64,000 bases of DNA, from positions 248,001 to 312,000 of the forward strand of contig CAWKCC010000002.1 in NCBI GenBank assembly GCA_963848045.1, read 5' to 3'. The DNA is from CAVUAT01 sp963848045 (GTDB taxonomy: Bacteria > Actinomycetota > Thermoleophilia > Solirubrobacterales > 70-9). Both the position numbers and the translations under genes were made by a program. Numbering within the stretch: position 1 is the first letter of the stretch; the number at the start of each line of letters is the position of its first letter. Below, in pieces: positions 1-8,085 of this stretch. The notes beneath the pieces are model-generated. The model was not told the DNA's origin and made no database searches. It worked only from the letters and a program-made list of their open reading frames with translations.

Positions 1-204
1 ATCGTCGCCCTGCAGGCTTTCGTGATCATCGGCGGCGTCACCCGGGTGATCCCGCTGACCGGCGTGACCCTGCCGTTCATCAGCTACGGGGGGAGCTCGG
101 TGGTGGCGAACTTCGTGCTGCTGGCGCTGCTGCTGATGGTTTCCGACAAGGCCCGGCGGCGCAGCCGGCGCGAGGCCGAGGCGATCGAGGCGGAGTACGC
201 GTGA
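1..204 (+). CDS. FtsW/RodA/SpoVE-family SEDS glycosyltransferase, C-terminal end (partial)
   Basis: Only the last 67 residues are present; the gene enters from the left edge in frame 1. The visible part reads through GVTRVIPLTGVTLPFISYGG and then SSVVANFVLLALLLMVSD. This is the conserved last loop and last membrane helix of SEDS peptidoglycan polymerases. A basic cytoplasmic tail (KARRRSRREAEA) follows. SEDS proteins polymerise lipid II at the membrane together with a class B penicillin-binding protein. The next gene is exactly such a PBP, and the two overlap by 4 bp (GTGA), so they are probably translationally coupled. FtsW and RodA cannot be told apart from this fragment. Confidence 0.93.
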   Translation: MVALQAFVIIGGVTRVIPLTGVTLPFISYGGSSVVANFVLLALLLMVSDKARRRSRREAEAIEAEYA

Positions 205-1643
205 ACTCCCAGATAGTCAAGCTCTTCGGTTTCGTCCTCGTGCTCTACGCGTTGCTGTTCGGGTTCACGTCGTACTGGTCGGTGTTCGACGCCGACGGGC
301 TCGAGGCGAACGTCGCCAACAAGCGCCCGCTGCTGGAGGAGCAGCGGATTGACCGCGGCGACATCCTCGCCGCCGACGGCTCGGTGATCGCCACCTCTGT
401 GCCGCGAGGAAAGGGGGGCGACAGGACCTTCACGCGGCGGTACCCCAGGAGGGGGCTGTACGGCAACCCGATCGGCTACAGCTTCGTGCAGCGGGGACGG
501 GTCGGCTTCGAGCTCTCCCACAACGATGAGCTGGTCGGCAACAAGACGGAGTTCCTCTCGATCCTCGACGAGCTGCGCGGGCAGCCCCAGGAAGGCTCAG
601 CGGTGCAGTCGGCGCTGGACCCTGAGGCGCAGGCGGCGGCCCTGGAGGCGCTCGGCGGGCAGAAGGGCTCGGTGGTGGCGATCGTGCCTGAGACCGGCGA
701 GGTCCGCGTGATGGTCAGCGTGCCCACCTACGACCCGAATGACGCCAACAACGCGAGGGCATTCAAGGCTCTCAACGCCGACCCCGACTCGCCGCTCTTC
801 AACCGCGCCACGCAGGCCGGCTACCAGCCGGGCTCGACGATGAAGGTGGTGACCGCGGCGGCAGCGCTCGACAGCGGCGAGTTCACGCCGGACTCCGTCC
901 TCAACGCCGACTCGCCGAAGGAGATCTCCGGCGTGCCGCTCGCCAACGCCGGCAACCAGAGCTTCGGCGACATCGACATGACGACGGCGCTGACCAACTC
1001 GGTCAACACCTACTGGGCCCAGGTCGGTGAGGACCTCGGCACGGACACGATGTACAAGTACATGGACCGCTTCGGCTTCAATGAGCGACCCCCCCTCGAC
1101 TACCCGGGCTTTCAGCTGGCGACCTCGGGGGAGTACGCAGACGGCAAGCTGCTGGGCCCGGGCTCCGAGCAGATCGACGTCGGGCGCATGGCGATCGGCC
1201 AGGACAAGCTCAACGTGACTCCGCTGCAGATGGCGATGGTGGTCGCGGCCGTGGCCAACGGGGGGGAGCTGATGGAGCCTCGGTTGTGGTCCAAGGTGAT
1301 CGACACCGACGGCCGCGAGCGGAAGCTCGACCCCGAGCGCCAGAGCCGGGTGATCAGCGAGGAGACCGCACAGCAGCTGACCGAGATGATGACCGACGTG
1401 GTCAACGAGGGCACCGGTGGCGCCGCCTCCCTGGGTGCGGTTCAGGTCGCGGGCAAGACCGGCACCGCGGAGATCGACATCGACCAGGGCGTCAACCAGG
1501 CTTGGTTCATCGGTTTTGCGCCCGCCGATGATCCGCAGATAGCGATCGCCGTCACCGTTGAGCGCACGAGCGGCCAGGGCGGTACCGTCGCCGCGCCGGT
1601 CGCCCAGCAGGTGCTCGAGGTGTTGCTGGCGAACAGCGGTTAG
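201..1643 (+). CDS. pbpA: Class B penicillin-binding protein (peptidoglycan transpeptidase, PbpA type)
   Basis: 480 residues from a GTG that overlaps the preceding stop. An N-terminal signal anchor (about residues 6-26) is followed by a PBP dimer-type domain and a transpeptidase domain. The three active-site motifs are all visible: S212-T-M-K215 (SxxK), S267-V-N269 (SxN) and K419-T-G421 (KTG). The enzyme cross-links peptidoglycan stem peptides outside the membrane and is the partner of the SEDS polymerase encoded just upstream. The order SEDS-PBP-PASTA kinase is the usual actinobacterial rodA-pbpA-pknB neighbourhood. At 480 aa it matches the short actinobacterial PbpA rather than the large PBP2/PBP3 proteins. 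Confidence 0.93.
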   Translation: MNSQIVKLFGFVLVLYALLFGFTSYWSVFDADGLEANVANKRPLLEEQRIDRGDILAADGSVIATSVPRGKGGDRTFTRRYPRRGLYGNPIGYSFVQRGRVGFELSHNDELVGNKTEFLSILDELRGQPQEGSAVQSALDPEAQAAALEALGGQKGSVVAIVPETGEVRVMVSVPTYDPNDANNARAFKALNADPDSPLFNRATQAGYQPGSTMKVVTAAAALDSGEFTPDSVLNADSPKEISGVPLANAGNQSFGDIDMTTALTNSVNTYWAQVGEDLGTDTMYKYMDRFGFNERPPLDYPGFQLATSGEYADGKLLGPGSEQIDVGRMAIGQDKLNVTPLQMAMVVAAVANGGELMEPRLWSKVIDTDGRERKLDPERQSRVISEETAQQLTEMMTDVVNEGTGGAASLGAVQVAGKTGTAEIDIDQGVNQAWFIGFAPADDPQIAIAVTVERTSGQGGTVAAPVAQQVLEVLLANSG

Positions 1644-1654
1644 GGCGACGAACG

Positions 1655-1726
1655 ATGACGACCGACGTGACCATCACCAACGAGCGGCGAATGCCGCGAC
1701 CCTGGCTCGCCTGGGCCTGCGGCTGA
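1655..1726 (+). CDS. Possible 23-residue leader ORF coupled to pknB
   Basis: An ATG at 1655, preceded by an AGGG-like ribosome site, opens a 23-codon frame that begins MTTDVTITNERR. It stops at TGA 1724-1726, and that TGA shares its last base with the pknB ATG (TGATG). This is the arrangement expected for translational coupling. It fills the otherwise noncoding gap between pbpA and pknB. I do not recognise the peptide, and a frame this short can occur by chance. Confidence 0.2.
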   Translation: MTTDVTITNERRMPRPWLAWACG

Positions 1727-3537
1727 TGGCCCGGCCGCGCAAGGGCACGGTGGTCGACGAGCGCTACACGCTCAAGCAGAAGATCGGCAGCGGCGGCATG
1801 GCGGACGTATGGCTTGCTCGTGATCGGGAGCTCGATCGCGACGTCGCGATCAAGATCCTCTACGACAGCTTCGCCCAAGACAAGGAGTTCGTCGAGCGCT
1901 TTCGCCGCGAAGCGCAGTCGGCCGCCGGGCTGCAGCATCCCAACGTGGTCAGCGTCTTCGATCGCGGCGAGTTCCGCGAGACGTACTTCATCGCCATGGA
2001 GTACGTCGATGGCCCCCAGCTCAAGGAGCTGGTCAAGGGCGGTATGGGCATTCAGGACGCGATCGACTTCACCCGACAGATCCTCAATGCCGCCCGCTTC
2101 GCGCACCGCAAGGGGATCATCCACCGCGACCTCAAGCCCCAGAATGTGCTGATCGACGTCGACGGCCGGGCTCGGGTGGCCGACTTCGGGATCGCCCGGG
2201 GCGCGAGCTCGGACATCACGGCGACCGGGTCCGTGATGGGGACCGCCCAGTACCTCTCGCCCGAGCAGGCTCAGGGCAAGGAAACCACGGAGCGCTCGGA
2301 CATCTACTCGATCGGCGTGATCCTCTACGAGGCGCTGACCGGCCGCGTTCCCTTCGAGGGCGACAGCGCCGTCGCCGTTGCCCTCAAGCAGGTCTCCGAG
2401 CAGCCCCGCCGACCGAGCGCGATCAATCCCAATGTGCCGCCGGCGCTGGATGCGGTCGTGATGCGTGCGCTGGCCAAGGACCCCGAGGCCCGCTTCAGGG
2501 ATGCCGACGCCTTCCTCAAGGCGCTGGACGCGGCAGAGCTCGCGCCCGACACTCCCCGGCCCGAGGACACGGCCGCGTTCGCCGCCGTCTCGCTCGAGGG
2601 CGACTACCTGCCCGACGACGAGGACGACGAGGACGAGCAGGGCCGCCGCATCCCCTGGAAGTGGATCGTCGCCGCCCTGCTCGCCGCCGCTGTCGCGGGC
2701 CTCGTCGCGTTCTCCTTGACTCGGCCCGAGAAGGTCAGGGTCCCGAACGTGCTCTCACAGAACGTGGGCACCGCCACCGTGCTGCTCGAGAAGGAGGGCT
2801 TCGACGTCGACCTCAGGCCGACGCCCAGCACGGCCACCCGAGACACGGTGCTCGAGCAGGACCCGATCGCGGGCACCAAGGCCGACAAGGGCTCCACCGT
2901 TGCGCTCACGGTCAGCTCCGGCCCCGCGATCATCCAGATCCCAGACGTGCAGGGGTTGACCGAGGACGCGGCAACCAAGCGCCTGCGGGATGCGGGGCTC
3001 GAGGTCAAACCGGAATTCGGCTTCTCGGACGCGGTGCCCGAGGGCAGGGTGATCGACACCCAGCCTGCGGCGGGCACCGAGCTCGCCACCGGCTCGACCG
3101 TGGTGCTGAGGATCTCGCGGGGCTCGAACAAGGTCGAGGTGCCCAGCATCATCGGCCTCAACGAGCAGGCGGCTCTCTCCGCTCTGAACGCGGCCGAGTT
3201 GGGCGGAAATGTCGTGCAGCGTGACGACACGGCGCCCGCAGGCCAGGTGGTGGGTCAGAGCCCGGGGGCGGGCCAGCTGGTCAAGGCCGGCACGCAGGTG
3301 ACCGTGTTCGTCTCCAGCGGTGCCATCACCGTTCCGGATGTGATCGGACAGGCGCGCAAGACCGCGGTCAATTCACTCAAGAAGGCCGGCCTCAGCGTCT
3401 CGGTCACCGAGACCGCAGCCGAGGATCCGGCACTGGTCGGGCGGGTCACCAACCAGTTCCCGCCCGCCGGTTCCAGGGCTCAGCGGGGGGATCTGGTCAC
3501 GATCACGGTCGGCGTGGCGCCGCCCGCGGTGCCCTAG
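1726..3537 (+). CDS. pknB: PASTA-domain Ser/Thr protein kinase (PknB type)
   Basis: I chose the ATG at 1726 because MARPRKG leads straight into the kinase fold; the frame is open upstream but codes for arginine-rich junk there. It gives 603 residues. The cytoplasmic kinase domain (about 14-275) shows the G-loop GSGGMADV, Lys43 (AIK), catalytic H133-R-D135 and D153-F-G155. An acidic juxtamembrane stretch and one membrane helix (about 311-332) follow. Outside the cell there are four PASTA repeats (roughly 339-600), each starting V/I-P-x-V/I. PASTA kinases sense lipid II or muropeptides and tune septal and elongation growth, which fits the SEDS/PBP genes upstream and ddl downstream. Confidence 0.95.
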   Translation: MARPRKGTVVDERYTLKQKIGSGGMADVWLARDRELDRDVAIKILYDSFAQDKEFVERFRREAQSAAGLQHPNVVSVFDRGEFRETYFIAMEYVDGPQLKELVKGGMGIQDAIDFTRQILNAARFAHRKGIIHRDLKPQNVLIDVDGRARVADFGIARGASSDITATGSVMGTAQYLSPEQAQGKETTERSDIYSIGVILYEALTGRVPFEGDSAVAVALKQVSEQPRRPSAINPNVPPALDAVVMRALAKDPEARFRDADAFLKALDAAELAPDTPRPEDTAAFAAVSLEGDYLPDDEDDEDEQGRRIPWKWIVAALLAAAVAGLVAFSLTRPEKVRVPNVLSQNVGTATVLLEKEGFDVDLRPTPSTATRDTVLEQDPIAGTKADKGSTVALTVSSGPAIIQIPDVQGLTEDAATKRLRDAGLEVKPEFGFSDAVPEGRVIDTQPAAGTELATGSTVVLRISRGSNKVEVPSIIGLNEQAALSALNAAELGGNVVQRDDTAPAGQVVGQSPGAGQLVKAGTQVTVFVSSGAITVPDVIGQARKTAVNSLKKAGLSVSVTETAAEDPALVGRVTNQFPPAGSRAQRGDLVTITVGVAPPAVP

Positions 3538-3542
3538 GCGCG

Positions 3543-4571
3543 ATGAAGGTCGCGGTCCTGCGGGGCGGGCGCTCCAGCGAGCACGACGTCTCGCTGCGCT
3601 CGGGCGCCGCGGTGGCCGCCGGCCTGCGCGAGGCCGGCCATGAGGTCGCCGAGATCGTGGTCGAGCGCGACGGTCGCTGGGTCCACGCGGGCGGCCCTTT
3701 GGCGCTCGCGCCGGGCCAGGGCCTGCTCGGCTGCGACGCTGCCTTTCCGGCGCTGCACGGCCCCGGCGGCGAGGACGGCAGCGTCCAGGGCCTGCTCGAG
3801 GTGCTCGATGTCCCCTACGTCGGCTCCGACGTGGGGGCCTCGGCGCTGTGCATCGACAAGCTCGCCTTCAAGCGGACGCTGATCGCCGATGGCTTGCCGC
3901 AGGTGGACTTCGCCGAGGCCAGCGTCGTTCCCGGCGCCTCGCGCGCGAAGGGAGCGGAGGCAGACGGCAGCGAGCCGCCTCTCGAGGCTGATCCGGGCTG
4001 GCGTGAGCGTGCCGCGGCGATGGCCCTGCCTCTGTGGGTGAAGCCGGCGCGCCTCGGATCCAGCGTCGGCATCAGCAAGGTGGGCTCCCTGGGCGACCTC
4101 GACGCCGCCGTCGAGCTCGCCCGCCGCCACGATCCCAGGGTGATCGTCGAGGCCGACGCGCCCGGCAAGGAGGTCGAGTGCTCGGTGCTGGGCCACTCCG
4201 AGCTGGTCTCCTCGATCCCCGGCGAGATCGTCGCGCACGCCGACTGGTACGACTACGAGGCCAAGTACTCCGAGGGGGGCATGGAGCTGCGCATTCCCGC
4301 CGAGGTCAGCGAGTCCGCCGCCGAGCGCGTGCGCGAGCTGGCCCAGCGCGTCTTTCGCCTCTGCGGCTGCAGCGGCCTGGCCCGCTGCGACTTCTTCGTC
4401 GAGGGCGAGCAGGTGCTGGTCAGCGAGCTCAACACGATCCCCGGCTTCACCGAGACCAGCGTCTACGCCAAGCTGCTCGAGGCCGGCGGCATTCCCTACC
4501 CCGAGCTCTGCGACCGCCTGGTCGCCCTCGCGGTCGAGCGCCACGAGGACATGCGCTCCTACGAGTTCTGA
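3543..4571 (+). CDS. ddl: D-alanine--D-alanine ligase
   Basis: 342 residues starting MKVAVLRGGRSSEHDVSL, the diagnostic N-terminus of Ddl. It is an ATP-grasp enzyme that joins two D-alanines for the peptidoglycan stem. The ATP-grasp core is visible (PLWVKPARLGSSVGISK, then the C-terminal LNTIPGFTETS metal and substrate loop). An acidic insertion at about residues 130-155 is longer than in E. coli DdlB. The ATG lies 5 bp after the pknB stop, so it is probably in the same transcript as pbpA and pknB. The next gene converges on it. Confidence 0.95.
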   Translation: MKVAVLRGGRSSEHDVSLRSGAAVAAGLREAGHEVAEIVVERDGRWVHAGGPLALAPGQGLLGCDAAFPALHGPGGEDGSVQGLLEVLDVPYVGSDVGASALCIDKLAFKRTLIADGLPQVDFAEASVVPGASRAKGAEADGSEPPLEADPGWRERAAAMALPLWVKPARLGSSVGISKVGSLGDLDAAVELARRHDPRVIVEADAPGKEVECSVLGHSELVSSIPGEIVAHADWYDYEAKYSEGGMELRIPAEVSESAAERVRELAQRVFRLCGCSGLARCDFFVEGEQVLVSELNTIPGFTETSVYAKLLEAGGIPYPELCDRLVALAVERHEDMRSYEF

Positions 4572-4588
4572 GCCCGAGCCCTCGCGCC

Positions 4589-4608
4589 GCCGCGCACAGG
4601 GGCGCGGC
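4589..4608. terminator. Convergent-gene hairpin (candidate bidirectional terminator)
   Basis: Perfect 7-bp inverted repeat GCCGCGC / GCGCGGC with a 6-nt loop. It lies in the 59-bp gap between the stop codons of ddl and the convergent kinase gene. There is no U-tract, as is common in high-GC actinobacteria, so the terminator role is inferred from position. Confidence 0.4.
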
Positions 4609-4630
4609 TGGGGACGCCGGTGATCGCGGC

Positions 4631-6124
4631 CTACTCGAGCACCCGCACGTCGCTGATCTGCATCTGGAAGCGCCCCCGCTGCTCGCTGCTCTCGGGAGGC
4701 TTGGTGATCCAGATCAGGAAGTAGCGGGCGGGACCGGTGTCGAGCTCGACGCTCTCACGAGTGCCGCCGTCGACCACGGCTCCGACGGGCTCTCTCCATC
4801 CCGTCAGCTCCTCGGGCGGCTCGCCATCGATGGCGTAGATCTCCGCGTCCCATCCAGCCGCGGCGCTGCGGATCTCCATCGTCGTCGCGGTGACTGCGTC
4901 ACCCCCGACCCCGACGATCAGGCCGACGCCGTCCTTGATGCCCCCGAAGTCCTGCGTGTCGTAATGCTCGGTCTCCCAGGCTGACCCGGTCGGGTTGCCG
5001 TCCACGGCGAGCTTCGCCGTCTCGGTCTCCTTGCCGTCCCCGGGCGCCGGGTCGAACTCGGCCGCCTGGTCCACCGAGAGCTTCAGCTCGCCGCTCCCGC
5101 CATCACCGCCGTCGCTCAGGCTCTCCAGGCGGTCTCCACCGAAGATCAGGGCGGCGGCGATCAGGGCGAGGCCGGCCAACCCCATGGCGATCCCGGCGCC
5201 CGAGATCCGGCGGCCTCCGGAGAGGCGCCGCCGTTCGCGGGGGACGGAGTCGAGCACGGCGGTCGCCTCGCCTGTTGTGCCCCCGCCTCGCGCGGCCTCG
5301 ACCTCCAGCGTCGCCTCGAGGTCTCGGACCATCTCGCCGACGGACCCGTAGCGGTCGCGGGGATCCTTGGTGGTCGCGCGGTCGACCACTGAGGCGACCG
5401 CCGCCGAGACCTCCGGGCGCTTGACGAGGATGTCGGGCAGCGGCTCGTTGACGTGCTTCATCGCCACGCCCACCTGGGTTTCGGCGCTGAACGGGACCTC
5501 CCCGCTCAGCATCTCGTAGAGGACGACGCCGAGCGAGTAGACATCCGAGCGCTCGTCGGCGTCCTCGCCCATCGCCTGTTCGGGAGCCACGTAGTCGGTG
5601 GTGCCGAGCACGCGCCCGGTGGCGGTCATCCCCTCCGCCTCCAAAGACCGGGCGATGCCGAAATCCGTCACCTTGGCTCGACCGTCACCGTCGATCAGCA
5701 CGTTTTGGGGCTTGACGTCGCGGTGCACCAGCTTGCGGCCATGGGCCGCGATCAGGCCGCGGCCGATCTCGATCGCGTAGGCGATCGCCTCGTCCACCGG
5801 CAGCGGGCCCGTGCTCTGGATACGCCGCTTCAGCGTGTCGCCCTCCACGTACTCGAAGACGATGTAGGGCCGCCCCTCATCCTCGCCGGCGTCGATCACA
5901 CTGACCAGGTTCGGGTGCGAGAGGCGCGCCGAGGCGCGCGCCTCGCGGCGGAAGCGTTCCAGCTGATCCACTTCCTCGGAGATCTCGCGGTGCAGCAGCT
6001 TGACGGCGACGGGGCGGTCCAGCACCTCGTCCTGCGCGAGGTAGACCGTGGACATCCCGCCCGAGCCCAGTTTCGACTCCAGCCGGTAACGGCCGGAGAG
6101 CATCGTTCCGCTCAGGCTTGCCAT
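4631..6124 (-). CDS. Membrane Ser/Thr protein kinase with an extracytoplasmic beta-sandwich domain
   Basis: 497 residues. The N-terminal kinase domain has the G-loop LGSGGMSTV, Lys42, catalytic H135-R-D137 and D155-F-G157, so it looks active. A single membrane helix lies at about 309-330 (AMGLAGLALIAAALIFGG). Unlike the kinase at 1726, it has no PASTA repeats. The outer ~165 residues look like a discoidin or carbohydrate-binding beta-sandwich (LAVDGNPTGSAWETEHY near the start, WITKPP and ISDVRVLE near the end). This resembles the C-terminal domain of MviN-type lipid II flippase regulators. I infer that it senses a wall glycan or sugar ligand. It is divergent from the DsbA-like gene. Confidence 0.88.
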   Translation of the reverse strand: MASLSGTMLSGRYRLESKLGSGGMSTVYLAQDEVLDRPVAVKLLHREISEEVDQLERFRREARASARLSHPNLVSVIDAGEDEGRPYIVFEYVEGDTLKRRIQSTGPLPVDEAIAYAIEIGRGLIAAHGRKLVHRDVKPQNVLIDGDGRAKVTDFGIARSLEAEGMTATGRVLGTTDYVAPEQAMGEDADERSDVYSLGVVLYEMLSGEVPFSAETQVGVAMKHVNEPLPDILVKRPEVSAAVASVVDRATTKDPRDRYGSVGEMVRDLEATLEVEAARGGGTTGEATAVLDSVPRERRRLSGGRRISGAGIAMGLAGLALIAAALIFGGDRLESLSDGGDGGSGELKLSVDQAAEFDPAPGDGKETETAKLAVDGNPTGSAWETEHYDTQDFGGIKDGVGLIVGVGGDAVTATTMEIRSAAAGWDAEIYAIDGEPPEELTGWREPVGAVVDGGTRESVELDTGPARYFLIWITKPPESSEQRGRFQMQISDVRVLE

Positions 6125-6196
6125 TCAGTGCTCACAGTCATTCCTCGGTATTTTCGCCTGCACCCGCCGCTCGCCCTGCGAGCGCGCGGCCAGATC

Positions 6197-7075
6197 ATGC
6201 CCGTCCAGCTCCACTTCTACACGGATCCTGCCTGCACCTGGTCGTGGGGGGGCGAGCCGGCCCTGCGCAGGCTGCTCTGGGAGTTCGAGGGGGAGCTCGA
6301 GGTGCGCTGGGTGATGGGCGGGCTGGCGCGCCGGTTCGGGCGGGACTACAGCGACAGCGAGGGAGCGATCGGCAGCGGCCCGGACTGCTTTGCGGACCTG
6401 ATCTCCCACTGGCTCGACGTGGCGGCCGCAACGGGGATGCCCTGCGACCCGCGCATCTGGACCGAGAACCCGCTCTCCTCCACCTATCCGGCCTGCCAGG
6501 CGGTCGCCGCCGCCTGCGAGCAGGGGTGGGAGCCCGCCGGCCGCTACCTTCGCCGCCTGCGCGAGGGCATCACGGTCGAGCGCCGCAAGCTCGACCATCT
6601 CGATTCCCTGCTGGCGGAGGCAGGCCCGGCGGGGCTCGATCGCGAGCGCTTCGAGATCGACCTGCGCTCGCAAGCGAGCATCGAGTCCCTCGCCGCCGAC
6701 CTCGAGCGGGCGCGCGACATCCCCGCCGAGGCCCGCGCGGCGGGCGCGGTGCGGCGAACCGAGGGCCACGAGCGGCTCAGCTTTCCGAGCTCGTCGTTCA
6801 CGGGGCCCGACGGCGTCCGGCACTGGGTCTTCGGGGGCCGCGACGCCGACGCCTACCGTCGCGCCGCGTCCGCCGCCGGAGCGACGCAGGTCAACGACGG
6901 AGAGCTGGCGCCGCTCGATGCCCTGCGCCGCTTCGGCTCCTGCGCGACGCGGGAGCTCTCCGAGCTCTCCGGCCGGCAGCGCCCGGTCCTCGAGGCCGAG
7001 CTCTGGTCGTTGGCGCGGGACTGGACGCTGAAGCCGGTTGACGCGCTGACCGGGACCCTGTGGGAGCTGGCCTAG
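6197..7075 (+). CDS. DsbA-family thioredoxin-fold protein with a single active-site cysteine
   Basis: 292 residues from ATG 6197; the frame is open far upstream, but that part lies antisense to the kinase gene. The start MPVQLHFYTDPACTWSWG resembles DsbA-like oxidoreductases and SpxH-type adaptors. The usual CxxC is reduced to C13-T-W-S, so a simple dithiol oxidase is unlikely. A disulfide-isomerase-like, GST-like or adaptor role is possible. No signal peptide is seen, so it is probably cytosolic. Its TAG stop overlaps the stop of the convergent purM gene on a shared CTAG. Confidence 0.8.
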   Translation: MPVQLHFYTDPACTWSWGGEPALRRLLWEFEGELEVRWVMGGLARRFGRDYSDSEGAIGSGPDCFADLISHWLDVAAATGMPCDPRIWTENPLSSTYPACQAVAAACEQGWEPAGRYLRRLREGITVERRKLDHLDSLLAEAGPAGLDRERFEIDLRSQASIESLAADLERARDIPAEARAAGAVRRTEGHERLSFPSSSFTGPDGVRHWVFGGRDADAYRRAASAAGATQVNDGELAPLDALRRFGSCATRELSELSGRQRPVLEAELWSLARDWTLKPVDALTGTLWELA

Positions 7076-8085
7076 TCCAGCTGGCCGTGCGATATCGAGC
7101 CCGCCCGGTCATTGACCGCGCCCACCCGCGCCGCGCCTGGGTGGTGGCGGCGGAGCAGGCTCAGGGCAGCGTCAGCGTCGCCCGCTGCCACCACGCAGCA
7201 GAACCCGCAGCCCATGTTGAAGACCTCATGCATCTCCTCGTCACTGACCGATCCGAGCTCCGCGATCAGCCCGAAGATCGGCGGCGCCGGCAGGGGCGAG
7301 TCGATCTCGTAGCCCACCTCGGCCTCCAGGCGCAGCAGGTTCCCCAGCCCGCCGGAGGTGATGTGAGCGAGGCCCCGGACGTCCAGGTCGGAGTCCAGCA
7401 GCTCGAGCACGGGCCGGACGTAGATCTCGGTCGGTTCCAGCAGCACCTCGCCCAGCGGGCGCCCGAGGCGAGAGTCGTCCATCGGGATGCCGGCCAGCGC
7501 GCTTCGGGCCAGGGTGTAGCCGTTGGAGTGCAGCCCAGACGAGGGCAGCCCGATCACCGCGTCTCCGGGCTCGATCGCGGACCCGGTGATGAGCTCTCCG
7601 AGGCCGACGACGCCGAAGCAGGCCCCGGCGAGATCCAGCCCGCGGATCAGCTCGCCCAGCTGGGCGAGCTCCCCGCCGACGATCTCGATGCCCGCCAGCT
7701 CGGCGCCGCGCGCCAGCCCTTCCCCGATCTGCGCGGCCACCCGGGCGTCGGCCCTGTCGACCGCCAGGTAGTCCAGCATCGCGAGCGGCTGCGCGCCGAC
7801 GCAGATGACGTCGTTGACGTTCATCGCGACACAATCGATGCCGACGGTGTCCCAGCGGTCGAGCTGCTCCGCGACCAGCAGCTTGGTGCCGACGCCGTCG
7901 GTGGTCAATGCGATCCCCGTGTGATCGTCAAGCCGCACGACGTTCGCGTAGTGCCCGCTCGCCAGCACCTGACGGCTCTCGACTCCCTTCCGGGCCGCGA
8001 GGGCGGCGACCAGCGCGGCCACGGCCGCGTCCGCCTCCCCCTGGCTGACCCCTGCGCGCGCGTATGCGTCGCCCGTCTTGCTCAT
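7072..8085 (-). CDS. purM: Phosphoribosylformylglycinamidine cyclo-ligase (AIR synthetase)
   Basis: 337 residues; converts FGAM plus ATP to aminoimidazole ribotide in purine synthesis. Visible hallmarks of the PurM ATPase fold are LTTDGVGTKLLVA, the NDVICVGAQPL segment and GLPSSGLHSNGYTL. All the other early purine genes are clustered at 51-64 kb, so purM has been separated from them and placed at the end of a DedA-uppP-purM set. The start overlaps the uppP stop by 4 bp (ATGA-type coupling). The stop shares CTAG with the convergent DsbA-like gene. Confidence 0.95.
   Translation of the reverse strand: MSKTGDAYARAGVSQGEADAAVAALVAALAARKGVESRQVLASGHYANVVRLDDHTGIALTTDGVGTKLLVAEQLDRWDTVGIDCVAMNVNDVICVGAQPLAMLDYLAVDRADARVAAQIGEGLARGAELAGIEIVGGELAQLGELIRGLDLAGACFGVVGLGELITGSAIEPGDAVIGLPSSGLHSNGYTLARSALAGIPMDDSRLGRPLGEVLLEPTEIYVRPVLELLDSDLDVRGLAHITSGGLGNLLRLEAEVGYEIDSPLPAPPIFGLIAELGSVSDEEMHEVFNMGCGFCCVVAAGDADAALSLLRRHHPGAARVGAVNDRAGSISHGQLD

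Noticed and set aside
5453..6196. Long plus-strand frame running antisense to the second Ser/Thr kinase and into the DsbA-like gene.
   Set aside because: It is a shadow of the kinase gene, typical of codon-biased high-GC DNA. The DsbA fold begins only at ATG 6197.
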